A stretch of 64,000 bases of DNA from Polyangium mundeleinium (lineage in GTDB: Bacteria > Myxococcota_A > Polyangia > Polyangiales > Polyangiaceae), in assembly GCF_028369105.1 (NCBI RefSeq), contig NZ_JAQNDO010000001.1, forward strand, positions 1,550,001-1,614,000, read 5' to 3'. Positions 1-7,784 of this stretch are shown piece after piece. Position 1 is the stretch's first letter; each line of letters begins with the position of its first letter. The translations under genes were made by a program, and so were the position numbers. The notes under the pieces were generated by a model. It had not been told where the DNA came from. It was given only the letters and a program-made list of their open reading frames with translations, and did not search any database.

Positions 1-823
1 CCTCTGCATAGATTGGTGCACGCACTCGAAGTGCCAACATCAACACTGTTAGCTCTAGCGGCGTCTTGAGCTGCAATTTATCAATAATTTCACTCGATGG
101 TGCTGGTAAAGCCCGACTCATCATGTCGAGCATATCCGCCTCGATCCGCTGCGTCACGAGTCGCTCAGCACAACCATCGTCCGCAGCAGCGACAACCTTT
201 CGCCATTTGTCGAGATGGCGGTTTCGAAACTGGACGACATCGATCCTATCGTAACCGAGGCGTTTGGCGGCACCGACGACATATTCATCAAACCTATAGC
301 CATCCCAATTTCGATCCAACCGGCGGCTCAACTCGCTAATTAATCGCGGACCATCCTCTGCGCTGTCCAACGCTTCACACGCCGCGATGGCATTGCGGAG
401 CACCAAGTCGACATCTTTACTGAGCGCGTCAAAACAGGCTTTCCATTCATTCGGCTCCTCAGGAACGCTCTTTCCACAACCACTACGGAACCACTCCCAA
501 GCCTGCTTCAGCTTCTTGAGGTCTTCGTCCTTATCGAGCATGAGATTATGCGTCGCCCATGTTCGCAAGAACGTAACCTGGGGAAGTAGTTGTGCGTTCG
601 GTGTCCCCGTGAGTGGGGGCAGCTCCTTAAGAAATTTTAGCGAAACCCGACCTGTCTCCTGGATCAGTGCATAGGACCAAACCACGAGTCGCACGAAGGA
701 TAGCTCGTCGTCATCTCGCTTGGGTGTGGCGACTGTAATTTCCGCGAGTGCTCGGGGACCAGCGTGCGCAACCAAGCGCTGTCGTAGTGTTCGGTGTGCA
801 TCAAGTACGCTTGTGAAGCTCAC
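1..823 (-). CDS. Unrecognised protein, probable partner of the adjacent NTPase (C-terminus off window)
   Basis: An uninterrupted frame runs from a GTG at 823 to the window edge, 274 codons without a stop. The GTG shares bases with the TGA of the NTPase gene (GTGA, 820-823), the usual sign of translational coupling, and this decides the start. The visible part is soluble, rich in charged and Trp residues and mostly helical in appearance, with no signal peptide or membrane segment. I recognise no family or motif. Together with the upstream NTPase it looks like a two-gene operon in more AT-rich DNA than the genes right of the tRNA. A role as effector or accessory protein of a defence system is inference from position only. 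Confidence 0.7.
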   Translation of the reverse strand, partial: MSFTSVLDAHRTLRQRLVAHAGPRALAEITVATPKRDDDELSFVRLVVWSYALIQETGRVSLKFLKELPPLTGTPNAQLLPQVTFLRTWATHNLMLDKDEDLKKLKQAWEWFRSGCGKSVPEEPNEWKACFDALSKDVDLVLRNAIAACEALDSAEDGPRLISELSRRLDRNWDGYRFDEYVVGAAKRLGYDRIDVVQFRNRHLDKWRKVVAAADDGCAERLVTQRIEADMLDMMSRALPAPSSEIIDKLQLKTPLELTVLMLALRVRAPIYAE

Positions 824-3800
824 GATGCTACCTCATAACGAGTTAGCGGGTCAGCGATGGGGCCCAGATAGTTGAACGCGATTGCGAAGTCCCGCACCTC
901 ATAACCAGGCTTAAGGAGCGTTCCGTAAAAGTCGCGCTCAAGCAGGTTTATACGAGCGTTGACGCCTTCAACTGCAACCTGCCAATGACCCTGGCTTCTG
1001 GAAGCGATTAGACGTCCGCGGTGGATCGAAGGGTTGCCGCTAGCGTCAGCCACAAAGAGACGACGGTGCACACGACGGCTGTCTTCGAATTCTGTATCAT
1101 GCGCGAGGGAGCGCCAAGTATCAAGCGCGTACTGGACGTCGCGGCACACCCATGCGAGCACCGCCTCCAGGTACCGCATCGAGAAGTCTGCTGCGTCATT
1201 AGATGACTTGTTGAGCGCCTGAACGATCTGCAGTAGCTTTTGGCGTGCCCTCATATCGTGTGGTATAGGGCGTCGTTCACCGCGGAGTAGCCGCTCTCCA
1301 GTCGCGCCGATCCATACAAATTCGAGAAGTAGCCGAAGGCAACGAGGGTCCGTCGATGCGACACTGAGCTTCTGTTCAATGAAGTCTGCTGCGCGTCGCG
1401 CCTTGTCACGCACTTCGTCGGTGAAAGCAACCGGCGTCTCCTGAAATGCCTCTAGGCAGATCGAGCGGGCCTCTAAGTAAAGGGCGACTGCCGGGTTTAT
1501 CGCCTCCAAGGACTTTAGGGCATCAGCCTTTAATTCAGCGTCCTTTAGTACGTCGCCAATTTTGGCACGACGCACGTGGAACCGTTCCAGTTGTGATGGA
1601 GGTAGCTGGCTTGGATCGATCCGGTCAAGCACAGAATAGATGTCGGCCACAAGTTCCCCGCGCCGTGGTGGCGACAGCGAAGCAGTGGACTGCGATTCGG
1701 CGAGAATATCCGCAGGCGTCCACAATGCTACATCGTAGGGGAAGTAGTTCGGTGCGACACCCATTGCACGGTTCGCCGCTGTACGAGCGGCCAAGTAATC
1801 CGACCACACCACATCTGCCGGCGCGTTATGCACGGAATGGCCGACAGCCAGAAAGCCATAAATCGATGCTCGCTCAACGAATAGATTCTCCCGTGTGCGG
1901 CGGGCTGCACGTAACTGACCGTTCGTAACCTTTCGGATAGCCTCTTCCACTACACTGCGCGCTTCTTCAAGTACCACATCGCGTTCTGCTATTGTATCTG
2001 ATGCTTTCCTCGCTCGGAGCCAAGCACGCCGGAAACTTGATTCCTGAAGCATAATGCTTGCATCCTCCAGACCATGCTCGATGCGGAGCGATGTCAAGGC
2101 TTTCGCCACTCGCAAGTAGCCGTCTGCGTAAGCATCCTCTCGCGGACCGTCGCGTCCGAGTTTCTGAAGCAAGTCGGACAAGAATCTTACTTCGCTGTAC
2201 TGGTCGACGCTGCGCTGTCGAACGCTCGCAATTAAGTCGACTAAGCAGTCTAATTCTCTTGCAGGATCTGCGAGACGACGACGGCAGATTAATTCAGCCT
2301 CTAGCCGAAGTCGTGGCCCCACGAGCAGTTCGCTTTTCTCTTGATCGCCGTACCGCCATCTGAAGAGATCGACATCCTGGAACAATCGCGCCATTGCAGC
2401 AAAGGTCAGGGACGGGTCTTGTGCGCGCAAGACTCGCAAGAGCAAGTTCAGTGGCACATAGATATCCAGTCGGCCGGCAGCCATCACGTAATCAATTAGC
2501 CTGCCTGGAGCATCTGTTCCGAATGCCTCGGCTACTGCTTCGACCTCGAACAGCGTAGCACTTGCAGCTCGCGAGCTGGTGGCGGCCAACCCTTGGGCTA
2601 CCTGCGGGACGTTTTTGGAGCGCTGCCGAAGTGCTTCTTCCGCCGAGCGTGCCTCGCCGCTCACTCCTGCAATAAGCCGCTGCCGCCCAGGAGCAATTGT
2701 GCGATAGAGGAGTGCAAAGACATGATCGGTATCTGCTGTGCCTATCTTGGGGGCCCGGCTGATTTGTTCACGCCCGAACTTGCGCATCAATTCATTGACG
2801 TTAGCGTGTTCAGCATCTGTTACCGTTGTGGGTGCCTCAATTAGATCTAATGATCGATGCCTGGACCTGAGTGAGAGACGGTAGCTTGTACCCACAACAG
2901 CAACACGACGCCCTCGGCTGGACAAAGCGCCTGACAAGGCTAGATAGCGCTCGATGGGTTGATTGCAATCGCATAGAACCAGGGTCGAGCTCGCGCCCTG
3001 CCTTTCAGCCTCTGTGCAGAAGGCATCAACATCTGCCACCTCAGGTATACGGCCGGCTGCGAATAGAACCGGAACCTTCTCATCGACTCGAAAACGGTAT
3101 GCTAGTCGGGCAAATGCCACCGTTTTTCCAGTGCCAGACTGGCCATGCAGGACAACCGTGCGTGCGATATCGGCACGCTTTTCCAGTGCGGACCTGACAG
3201 AGGTTCGAAGCTGACGCTCGAATGGCCGCTCGATTGCGAACCCACGCCCAATTCCATCAATGAGCCCGCGTGTCCCACCTAGATCGCCATGAAAGCGCCG
3301 GAACGTATCTTCCTCAGCGGAAAGGTCGAGCGGCGCTGGCCGCTGCGTCCACTCATCATCAACAATTATGGCGGATGCTTCAACTCTCAGACGCAGGGAT
3401 GGTGAAACGCTAACGAAACCATCAGGTAGGGAAATAATGCCAGGCTCATCTGATGTAAGAGCCGCAAAGCTGCTTTGGAGATCGCGGGATTTTAGGTCAG
3501 CAATGACGACGGGAAGCTTGCGCGAATCGGTGAGCACGGTGCCGGCTTCGACAAGATCCTGAAAGAGAGGGGAATTGATTGAATCGCTTGCTCCGAACCA
3601 GAGTACCCGCAAACCCTCGTTCAGGGGAAGCGCACTGAGGAGAGCGTCGAGCCCCAGCCAATCACTTCCAGCTGTAAAGCCATCGACGACGAGAACCCCG
3701 GCCGATGTTGTGGTTTCTGGTATCCGCGCGAGCAACAAGCTGGTCCTGATCTGGCGGCGAGCGAGTTCATTGACGGACCTAGGACAGCGAGCTGCTTCTG

Positions 3801-4236
3801 CAGTTTCATTTGCACGGCCGAAGAGATGGTATACAGGCGGGCGGCGGGTGCTTCGCGCGACACGAGGGTATTGTTCTGCGGTAACGATTGGTTCGGGTTG
3901 TCGACCGCATGTCTCAAGACGTCTCAGTAGCTGCGGATCTATTGTGCTTGTGAAGATCGCACTCCACGGCAGGTCTAGAACGTCTTGAACGGATTCGTGG
4001 ACTACATTGCGCGCAAACCGTTCAGAAAGCCATTCGAAGTCCGCGGGCGTTGCCGACGGCGTCAGCAGCTCAAGCCAGGTACCTGATGGGGTACCTTTTC
4101 GCTCCCGGCGCCGCTCAAGAAAAAGCCCGAGTATAGGATCGACGGGACCGGACATGTTGGTAGCGTCCTGCCCGAGGAAGAGGACGCACGGCAGGCCGTC
4201 TCTAAAAGCATGGAGTAGGAGTTCGTCGGCGTGCAT
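820..4236 (-). CDS. STAND-like P-loop NTPase with degenerate SIR2-like N-terminus and helical repeat C-terminus
   Basis: A 1138-residue protein. Residues about 15-250 have the order of SIR2-like defence domains: a segment ending LFLGQDAT (19-26), WSAIFTSTID (91-100) where TTNYD is usual, VYHLFG (135-140) where LHG is usual, and a hydrophobic strand at 181-215. The Asn and His that SIR2 NADases need are not at the expected positions, so the domain is either degenerate or wrongly assigned. A clear P-loop follows (GQSGTGKT, 365-372) with a probable Walker B (TLVLCDC, 418-424). From about 600 on the protein is an Arg/Ala/Leu-rich helical array resembling TPR-type sensors. This architecture fits STAND sensors of anti-phage systems such as Avs. 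It has a coupled partner downstream and an integrase on the other side. No strong ribosome site precedes the ATG at 4236. Confidence 0.75.
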   Translation of the reverse strand: MHADELLLHAFRDGLPCVLFLGQDATNMSGPVDPILGLFLERRRERKGTPSGTWLELLTPSATPADFEWLSERFARNVVHESVQDVLDLPWSAIFTSTIDPQLLRRLETCGRQPEPIVTAEQYPRVARSTRRPPVYHLFGRANETAEAARCPRSVNELARRQIRTSLLLARIPETTTSAGVLVVDGFTAGSDWLGLDALLSALPLNEGLRVLWFGASDSINSPLFQDLVEAGTVLTDSRKLPVVIADLKSRDLQSSFAALTSDEPGIISLPDGFVSVSPSLRLRVEASAIIVDDEWTQRPAPLDLSAEEDTFRRFHGDLGGTRGLIDGIGRGFAIERPFERQLRTSVRSALEKRADIARTVVLHGQSGTGKTVAFARLAYRFRVDEKVPVLFAAGRIPEVADVDAFCTEAERQGASSTLVLCDCNQPIERYLALSGALSSRGRRVAVVGTSYRLSLRSRHRSLDLIEAPTTVTDAEHANVNELMRKFGREQISRAPKIGTADTDHVFALLYRTIAPGRQRLIAGVSGEARSAEEALRQRSKNVPQVAQGLAATSSRAASATLFEVEAVAEAFGTDAPGRLIDYVMAAGRLDIYVPLNLLLRVLRAQDPSLTFAAMARLFQDVDLFRWRYGDQEKSELLVGPRLRLEAELICRRRLADPARELDCLVDLIASVRQRSVDQYSEVRFLSDLLQKLGRDGPREDAYADGYLRVAKALTSLRIEHGLEDASIMLQESSFRRAWLRARKASDTIAERDVVLEEARSVVEEAIRKVTNGQLRAARRTRENLFVERASIYGFLAVGHSVHNAPADVVWSDYLAARTAANRAMGVAPNYFPYDVALWTPADILAESQSTASLSPPRRGELVADIYSVLDRIDPSQLPPSQLERFHVRRAKIGDVLKDAELKADALKSLEAINPAVALYLEARSICLEAFQETPVAFTDEVRDKARRAADFIEQKLSVASTDPRCLRLLLEFVWIGATGERLLRGERRPIPHDMRARQKLLQIVQALNKSSNDAADFSMRYLEAVLAWVCRDVQYALDTWRSLAHDTEFEDSRRVHRRLFVADASGNPSIHRGRLIASRSQGHWQVAVEGVNARINLLERDFYGTLLKPGYEVRDFAIAFNYLGPIADPLTRYEVAS

Positions 4237-4480
4237 TTTGTCGTTCGGTTACGGCCTATCCAGTTCGCGGTGGGGGTGGGTGGCTTCATACCACGGAGGT
4301 GAGCCAGGGAACAGGCAAAATTGTCCACGAACACCACGGTGCGAGCGGGAGGTCATGGTCGACGGCGAGCGAGCGCGCAAGTTCGGCAAGCTTTGGCGGG
4401 TTCCGCTCTCCGAGGCGTGTGGTGGCCCCGTCAGCAAGAGGCTCGTGCTACAGTCGGGCCATCGCGAAAGTGACCGGAAC

Positions 4481-4500
4481 GACCAGAAAGGAAGCTGGTC
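4481..4500 (+). promoter_or_regulatory. Hairpin enclosing the integrase ribosome-binding site
   Basis: A 6-bp perfect stem (GACCAG / CTGGTC) encloses the loop AAAGGAAG, which is the Shine-Dalgarno-like sequence of the integrase gene. The ATG follows at once at 4501. The mRNA could therefore fold its own ribosome site into a small hairpin and limit integrase translation. The sequence is certain, the regulatory role is inference. The rest of the 264-bp divergent gap (4237-4500) shows no clear promoter or operator. Confidence 0.4.
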
Positions 4501-5700
4501 ATGACGGTACGCAAAGCCACGCGCCGCGGTCAGACGCGGCTGGTCATTGACATCATGTTTACGAAGCCGGACGGGACACCCGGGCGGTACCGCAAGGATG
4601 CCCAGGTGCAGACGATGGCTGCGGCCCGGGCAGAGGAGCGGCGGCTCCTCTCGTTGATCGCGCAGCACGGCGAGCCGATCGAGCCGGCGGAAACGACGGC
4701 GGCTCCGGCGGCGACGAAGGTGCAGCAAGCGCCTAAACCCGCAAATGACCCCACGCCGCCGTCACCTGTCGGCGTTGTCGAACCGAACTCGCCTTCCGAG
4801 AAGACGTTCGCCGACGTCGCCGCCGAGTACACGGCGACCTTCATGATCACCGATCTGAAGCCGACCTCCCGGCGCGGGTACACGTCGGTCCTCGAGTGCA
4901 CCCTGCTCCCGAGGTTTGGCGAGGACCCGATCAGCAAGGTCGACGGCGCTGCCGCCTCCGCGCTCGACGTCGAGCTATCCAAGCGGCAGCGGGCTCGGGC
5001 GACCCGCAACAACATCCAGATCGTCCTCCGGTCGGTCCTCCAGTTCGCGGTCAAGCGCAAGTACCTCGCCGACCTGCCCGCGAACCTGCCGAGGCTCAAG
5101 CCCGTCGAGCAGACGCTCCTCGAGATCCCTTCGGACGATCAGGTCAAGAAGCTCCTCGACACCGCGAACGAGCTTCATCGCCGGGCCTTCGCCCTCATGG
5201 CGTTCGCCGGGCTCCGCCCGAACGAGCTCCGTGCGCTGCGCAGGAAGGACGTGAAGCTGCGGCGGGAGGAGGGCGCCGCGGTGGGCGGCTTCCTCAGCAT
5301 CCGGGAGGGTCGGTCGTACGGCGAGGTGCACACGCCGAAGACCGGCCAGCGGGAGATCCCCATCGCCCCGCAGCTCGCACCCCTGCTCGCTCCGGTCGAG
5401 GAGGGGCCGCGGGACGGGCACGTGGCCGTCAACAAGCAGGGCGCGCCGTGGGGCCAGTTCGGGCTCGACCGCGCGTTCAAGCGGGTCGGGAAGCGGATCG
5501 GGCTGGAGGAGTGGTCGGTGTACTGCCTCCGGCACTACGCGATCACCCTCTGGCTCCGCGCCGGCATCCCGGTCCACGTCGTCCAGCGGATGGCAGGTCA
5601 CAAGCACCTGTCGACCACCCAGCGGTACGTGCACCACCTCAAGCAGGACCTCGACGAGGCTGCTCGTCGGCTGGGGAGCCTCCAGAAGGGGTCGTGGTAA
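4501..5700 (+). CDS. Tyrosine recombinase / phage-type integrase
   Basis: A 399-residue site-specific recombinase. Residues 1-60 look like a small arm-binding domain. A Pro/Ala-rich linker (about 60-100) leads to a core-binding helical domain (about 101-205). The catalytic domain carries Arg239 (GLRPNELRAL), a likely Lys280, Arg344 in YCLRHYAIT, His367 (AGHKHLSTT) and the nucleophile Tyr376. The first His of the usual HxxR box is Tyr341, which some family members tolerate. The gene points at the 3' end of tRNA-Arg(CCU) 94 bp away, so that tRNA is the probable attachment site and the element extends leftwards. It is more GC-rich than the cargo to its left. Its start is set by AAAGGAAG just upstream. 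Confidence 0.93.
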   Translation: MTVRKATRRGQTRLVIDIMFTKPDGTPGRYRKDAQVQTMAAARAEERRLLSLIAQHGEPIEPAETTAAPAATKVQQAPKPANDPTPPSPVGVVEPNSPSEKTFADVAAEYTATFMITDLKPTSRRGYTSVLECTLLPRFGEDPISKVDGAAASALDVELSKRQRARATRNNIQIVLRSVLQFAVKRKYLADLPANLPRLKPVEQTLLEIPSDDQVKKLLDTANELHRRAFALMAFAGLRPNELRALRRKDVKLRREEGAAVGGFLSIREGRSYGEVHTPKTGQREIPIAPQLAPLLAPVEEGPRDGHVAVNKQGAPWGQFGLDRAFKRVGKRIGLEEWSVYCLRHYAITLWLRAGIPVHVVQRMAGHKHLSTTQRYVHHLKQDLDEAARRLGSLQKGSW

Positions 5701-5723
5701 CGGACTGGTAACAGCGTGGTAAC
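5695..5723. repeat. Three TGGTAAC direct repeats phased at 11 bp
   Basis: TGGTAAC occurs at 5695-5701, 5706-5712 and 5717-5723, spaced exactly 11 bp, so all three lie on the same helix face. The first includes the integrase stop codon. They lie between the integrase gene and the tRNA attachment site, where arm-type integrase sites or excisionase sites of such elements usually occur. The repeats are seen directly, their function is inferred. The rest of 5724-5794 shows no other feature. Confidence 0.5.
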
Positions 5724-5794
5724 GGGACCCTGACGAACCTTCCGGGCGACCCTGGCGGCGGGCGCTAAGTACGCGGAAGCTATCAGGAAACGGC

Positions 5795-5870
5795 TGGCAC
5801 CCCCGGCAGGAATCGGACCTGCGACCTTCGGTTTAGGAAACCGCTGCTCTATCCACTGAGCTACGGGGGC
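5795..5870 (-). tRNA. tRNA-Arg (anticodon CCU), CCA encoded
   Basis: A 76-nt cloverleaf can be drawn in full: acceptor GCCCCCG/CGGGGGU, D-stem GCTC/GAGC, anticodon loop TTCCTAA (CCU at positions 34-36), T-stem GCAGG/CCTGC, discriminator G73 and encoded CCA (5797-5795). Oddities: base 55 is C instead of the near-universal U, the acceptor closes with a G1-U72 wobble, and G27 faces A43. Two of the three lie in the 3' third, which an integrating element can replace. It decodes AGG. It is transcribed away from the HSP90-like operon, with its 3' end facing the integrase. Confidence 0.95.
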
Positions 5871-5873
5871 ACG

Positions 5874-5900
5874 GCGGTCCTTCTCGGGAAGAAGGACCGC
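5874..5900. repeat. Perfect 11-bp inverted repeat beside the tRNA 5' end
   Basis: GCGGTCCTTCT (5874-5884), loop CGGGA, then AGAAGGACCGC (5890-5900). It begins 4 bp upstream of the tRNA 5' end. No T-run follows on either strand, so it is not a classical intrinsic terminator. In the tRNA transcript it would form a stable leader hairpin immediately before the RNase P cleavage site. It could also be a two-fold operator between the tRNA and the divergent HSP90-like operon. Nothing else is evident in 5901-6062. Confidence 0.5.
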
Positions 5901-6062
5901 GGAATCGTACGTGGCGGGTGGGGCGAGTCAAGGGGCAAGTGCGGTCCGCGAGGGTGGAGCCTACGATCTTCGTTTGGTGCGGGCTTGCCATCGACCTGGC
6001 GCTGTGGGCTTGCGGGGTGGGCGGGTTCGTTTGCGGGGGGTTGTGGTAGCCTCGCGGACGGC

Positions 6063-7784
6063 ATGCCGTATCGTTCCGAGCGCAAGCGTGAGGTGGCGGA
6101 GAGGCCCGAGGCGGGGCCGGTGGCCGAGATGGTTCGGCAGTTTGCCGATCCGCATGCGTTTGTCCGGGAGCTCGTGCAGAACAGCATCGATGCGGGGGCG
6201 ACTGCGATCGTCGTGCGCGTCGAGCGGTCGGGAGGGAGTGTCACGACCTCCGTGCAGGATGACGGCGCGGGCATGGATCGGGCCGTCATCGAGGGGCCTT
6301 TGCTCACGCTGTTCAATTCTTCCAAGGAGGGGGATTCGTCCAAGATCGGCAAGTATGGGGTCGGGTTTGTTAGTGTGTTTGCCGTCGATCCCGAGGTCGT
6401 CGAGATTGATACCTGGCGGGATGGGGTATGCCATCGCGTTCGGTTGTTTCGGGATCATCGGTATGAGCTCGAACGGCTCACGCCGCGAGCTGGGCATGGG
6501 ACGATCGTTTCGCTGCATCAAACCATGGAGGCGGCTCGGTTCGAGGAGCATCGGGCTCGGATCGAGGGGGCGCTTTTGCGGTGGTGCAGGTATGCGACCG
6601 TGCCCATGGAATTGCACGTGTCCGACCCGGATCGACCCGAGGGGAGTGGACCGCGGCGGATCGATGGGGCGCTCGGTGTGCCGGCGCCGATTTTCGTGGC
6701 GACACATCGGGGCGGCGAGCATTTCGTCGTCGGGCCTTCGGCGGGGTCGGAGCGGTTTTGCGCGACGCCGCCCGCGCCCGAGGATCCTGCGTGGGGAAAG
6801 CCTACGTTTGCTGGGTTTTATAATCGCGGGCTCACGCTGTTCGAGACCACCGAGCCGCTCCTTCCGGGGCTCGAGCATGTGCGGTTTCGTGTCGATAGTC
6901 CTCATTTGCGGCATACGTTGAGCCGCGACAACGTCCTCAGAGATCGGGCGTTTCACCGCGTTGTTTCGCAGGTGCGGGACCTCGTGTCGGGATCGCTCCG
7001 GCGAGAACTCGGCTCGCGGCTCGCGCGGGCGGCGCGGGATCTCGCGAAGGCGAGGCCGCCCTATGACGAAGAGGTCGTCCTCTCGTACGTCGCATTGTTG
7101 GAGGCGGCTTGTGCACCGCCGCTCGTTTTGCCCAAGGACGAGATCGTGCTCCCGCTTGTCGCGGCCTGGGAGGGGAAACACGTCGCTCCCGAGGGCAAGC
7201 TGTTCAAGCGCAAGGAGATGTTCGTCGCGCCCCTCGCGGATGATCTCGGCCGCGCGCTCGCGCAGGTCGGCGAGCCGGTCGTGCTCGTGCCGCATCCGGC
7301 CATCGTCTCTTCGCTCGCGGCGCGGGGGCCTTTGCCGGGGCCGCTTGCGGTCGAGAAGCATTGGGTGCTTTTGCATGAGCTTCCGGATGCCGAGGTCACG
7401 AAGGCCGATGGGGAGCTTTGCCTCGGCATGCAGAAGGCCCTGCGCGGGGCGGGGATTCGTCTCGATCGGGTGGCGCTCGCGCGGTCCAGCACGGGCATTG
7501 CCGCTCCTTGTATCCTCGTCCAGGGCGACGCGCGATGCGTCGGGGTCGGGGTCTGGCTTTGTCGAATGAGTTTTGCCGAGCGGGGGTGGGCCGAGGAGCG
7601 GGCCCGGGGCGGGCTCCTCCTCGACGTGACCAACGAGGCCGTCGTGGCCGCGCGGGAGCGGGCGCGCGAGGATCCGTTTGTCGCGGCGCATCTGCTCGCG
7701 CGGATCCTCTTGCTTTCGCGCGAGGATCCGTCCGGCAAGGTCTCCGATTCGCTGTTCGAGGCTTCGGCGAAGGTGATTGCATGA
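6063..7784 (+). CDS. HSP90-like GHKL-type ATPase
   Basis: A 573-residue soluble protein. The N-terminal Bergerat-fold motifs are intact: Glu36 and Asn40 in RELVQNSIDAGA, Asp67 in QDDGAGMD, and the glycine lid KIGKYGVGF (94-102) after a Ser-rich loop NSSKEGDSS. This is the HSP90/sacsin-like type of GHKL domain, not a histidine kinase or GyrB. About 350 residues of unassigned sequence follow, so it is shorter than HtpG and lacks a recognisable HSP90 C-terminal dimer domain. The start MPYRSER was chosen because the motifs follow at the usual distance; the frame is also open upstream to 5985. Its TGA overlaps the ATG of the next gene (ATGA), so the two proteins are probably made together. The function of this pair is not known to me. 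Confidence 0.85.
   Translation: MPYRSERKREVAERPEAGPVAEMVRQFADPHAFVRELVQNSIDAGATAIVVRVERSGGSVTTSVQDDGAGMDRAVIEGPLLTLFNSSKEGDSSKIGKYGVGFVSVFAVDPEVVEIDTWRDGVCHRVRLFRDHRYELERLTPRAGHGTIVSLHQTMEAARFEEHRARIEGALLRWCRYATVPMELHVSDPDRPEGSGPRRIDGALGVPAPIFVATHRGGEHFVVGPSAGSERFCATPPAPEDPAWGKPTFAGFYNRGLTLFETTEPLLPGLEHVRFRVDSPHLRHTLSRDNVLRDRAFHRVVSQVRDLVSGSLRRELGSRLARAARDLAKARPPYDEEVVLSYVALLEAACAPPLVLPKDEIVLPLVAAWEGKHVAPEGKLFKRKEMFVAPLADDLGRALAQVGEPVVLVPHPAIVSSLAARGPLPGPLAVEKHWVLLHELPDAEVTKADGELCLGMQKALRGAGIRLDRVALARSSTGIAAPCILVQGDARCVGVGVWLCRMSFAERGWAEERARGGLLLDVTNEAVVAARERAREDPFVAAHLLARILLLSREDPSGKVSDSLFEASAKVIA

Larger units (their letters stand above)
1..5870. mobile_element. Right end of an integrative genomic island at tRNA-Arg(CCU)
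   Basis: Three things mark this as the terminus of an integrated element. A tyrosine recombinase gene (4501-5700) ends 94 bp from the 3' end of a tRNA gene (5795-5870, minus). The cargo at 1-4236 is visibly more AT-rich than the uniformly GC-rich DNA right of the tRNA. That cargo resembles a defence module. Integrases of this family commonly recombine in the 3' half of tRNA genes and restore it, so the attachment core should lie within about 5795-5830. The other end is outside the window, and no second copy of the tRNA 3' end was seen here, so the left boundary is unknown. That this is an island is inference. Confidence 0.6.

Noticed and set aside
1-5700. Second attachment-site copy (tRNA 3' half) inside the window
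   Set aside because: No match to the T-arm/acceptor sequence was seen left of the integrase. The other end must lie outside.
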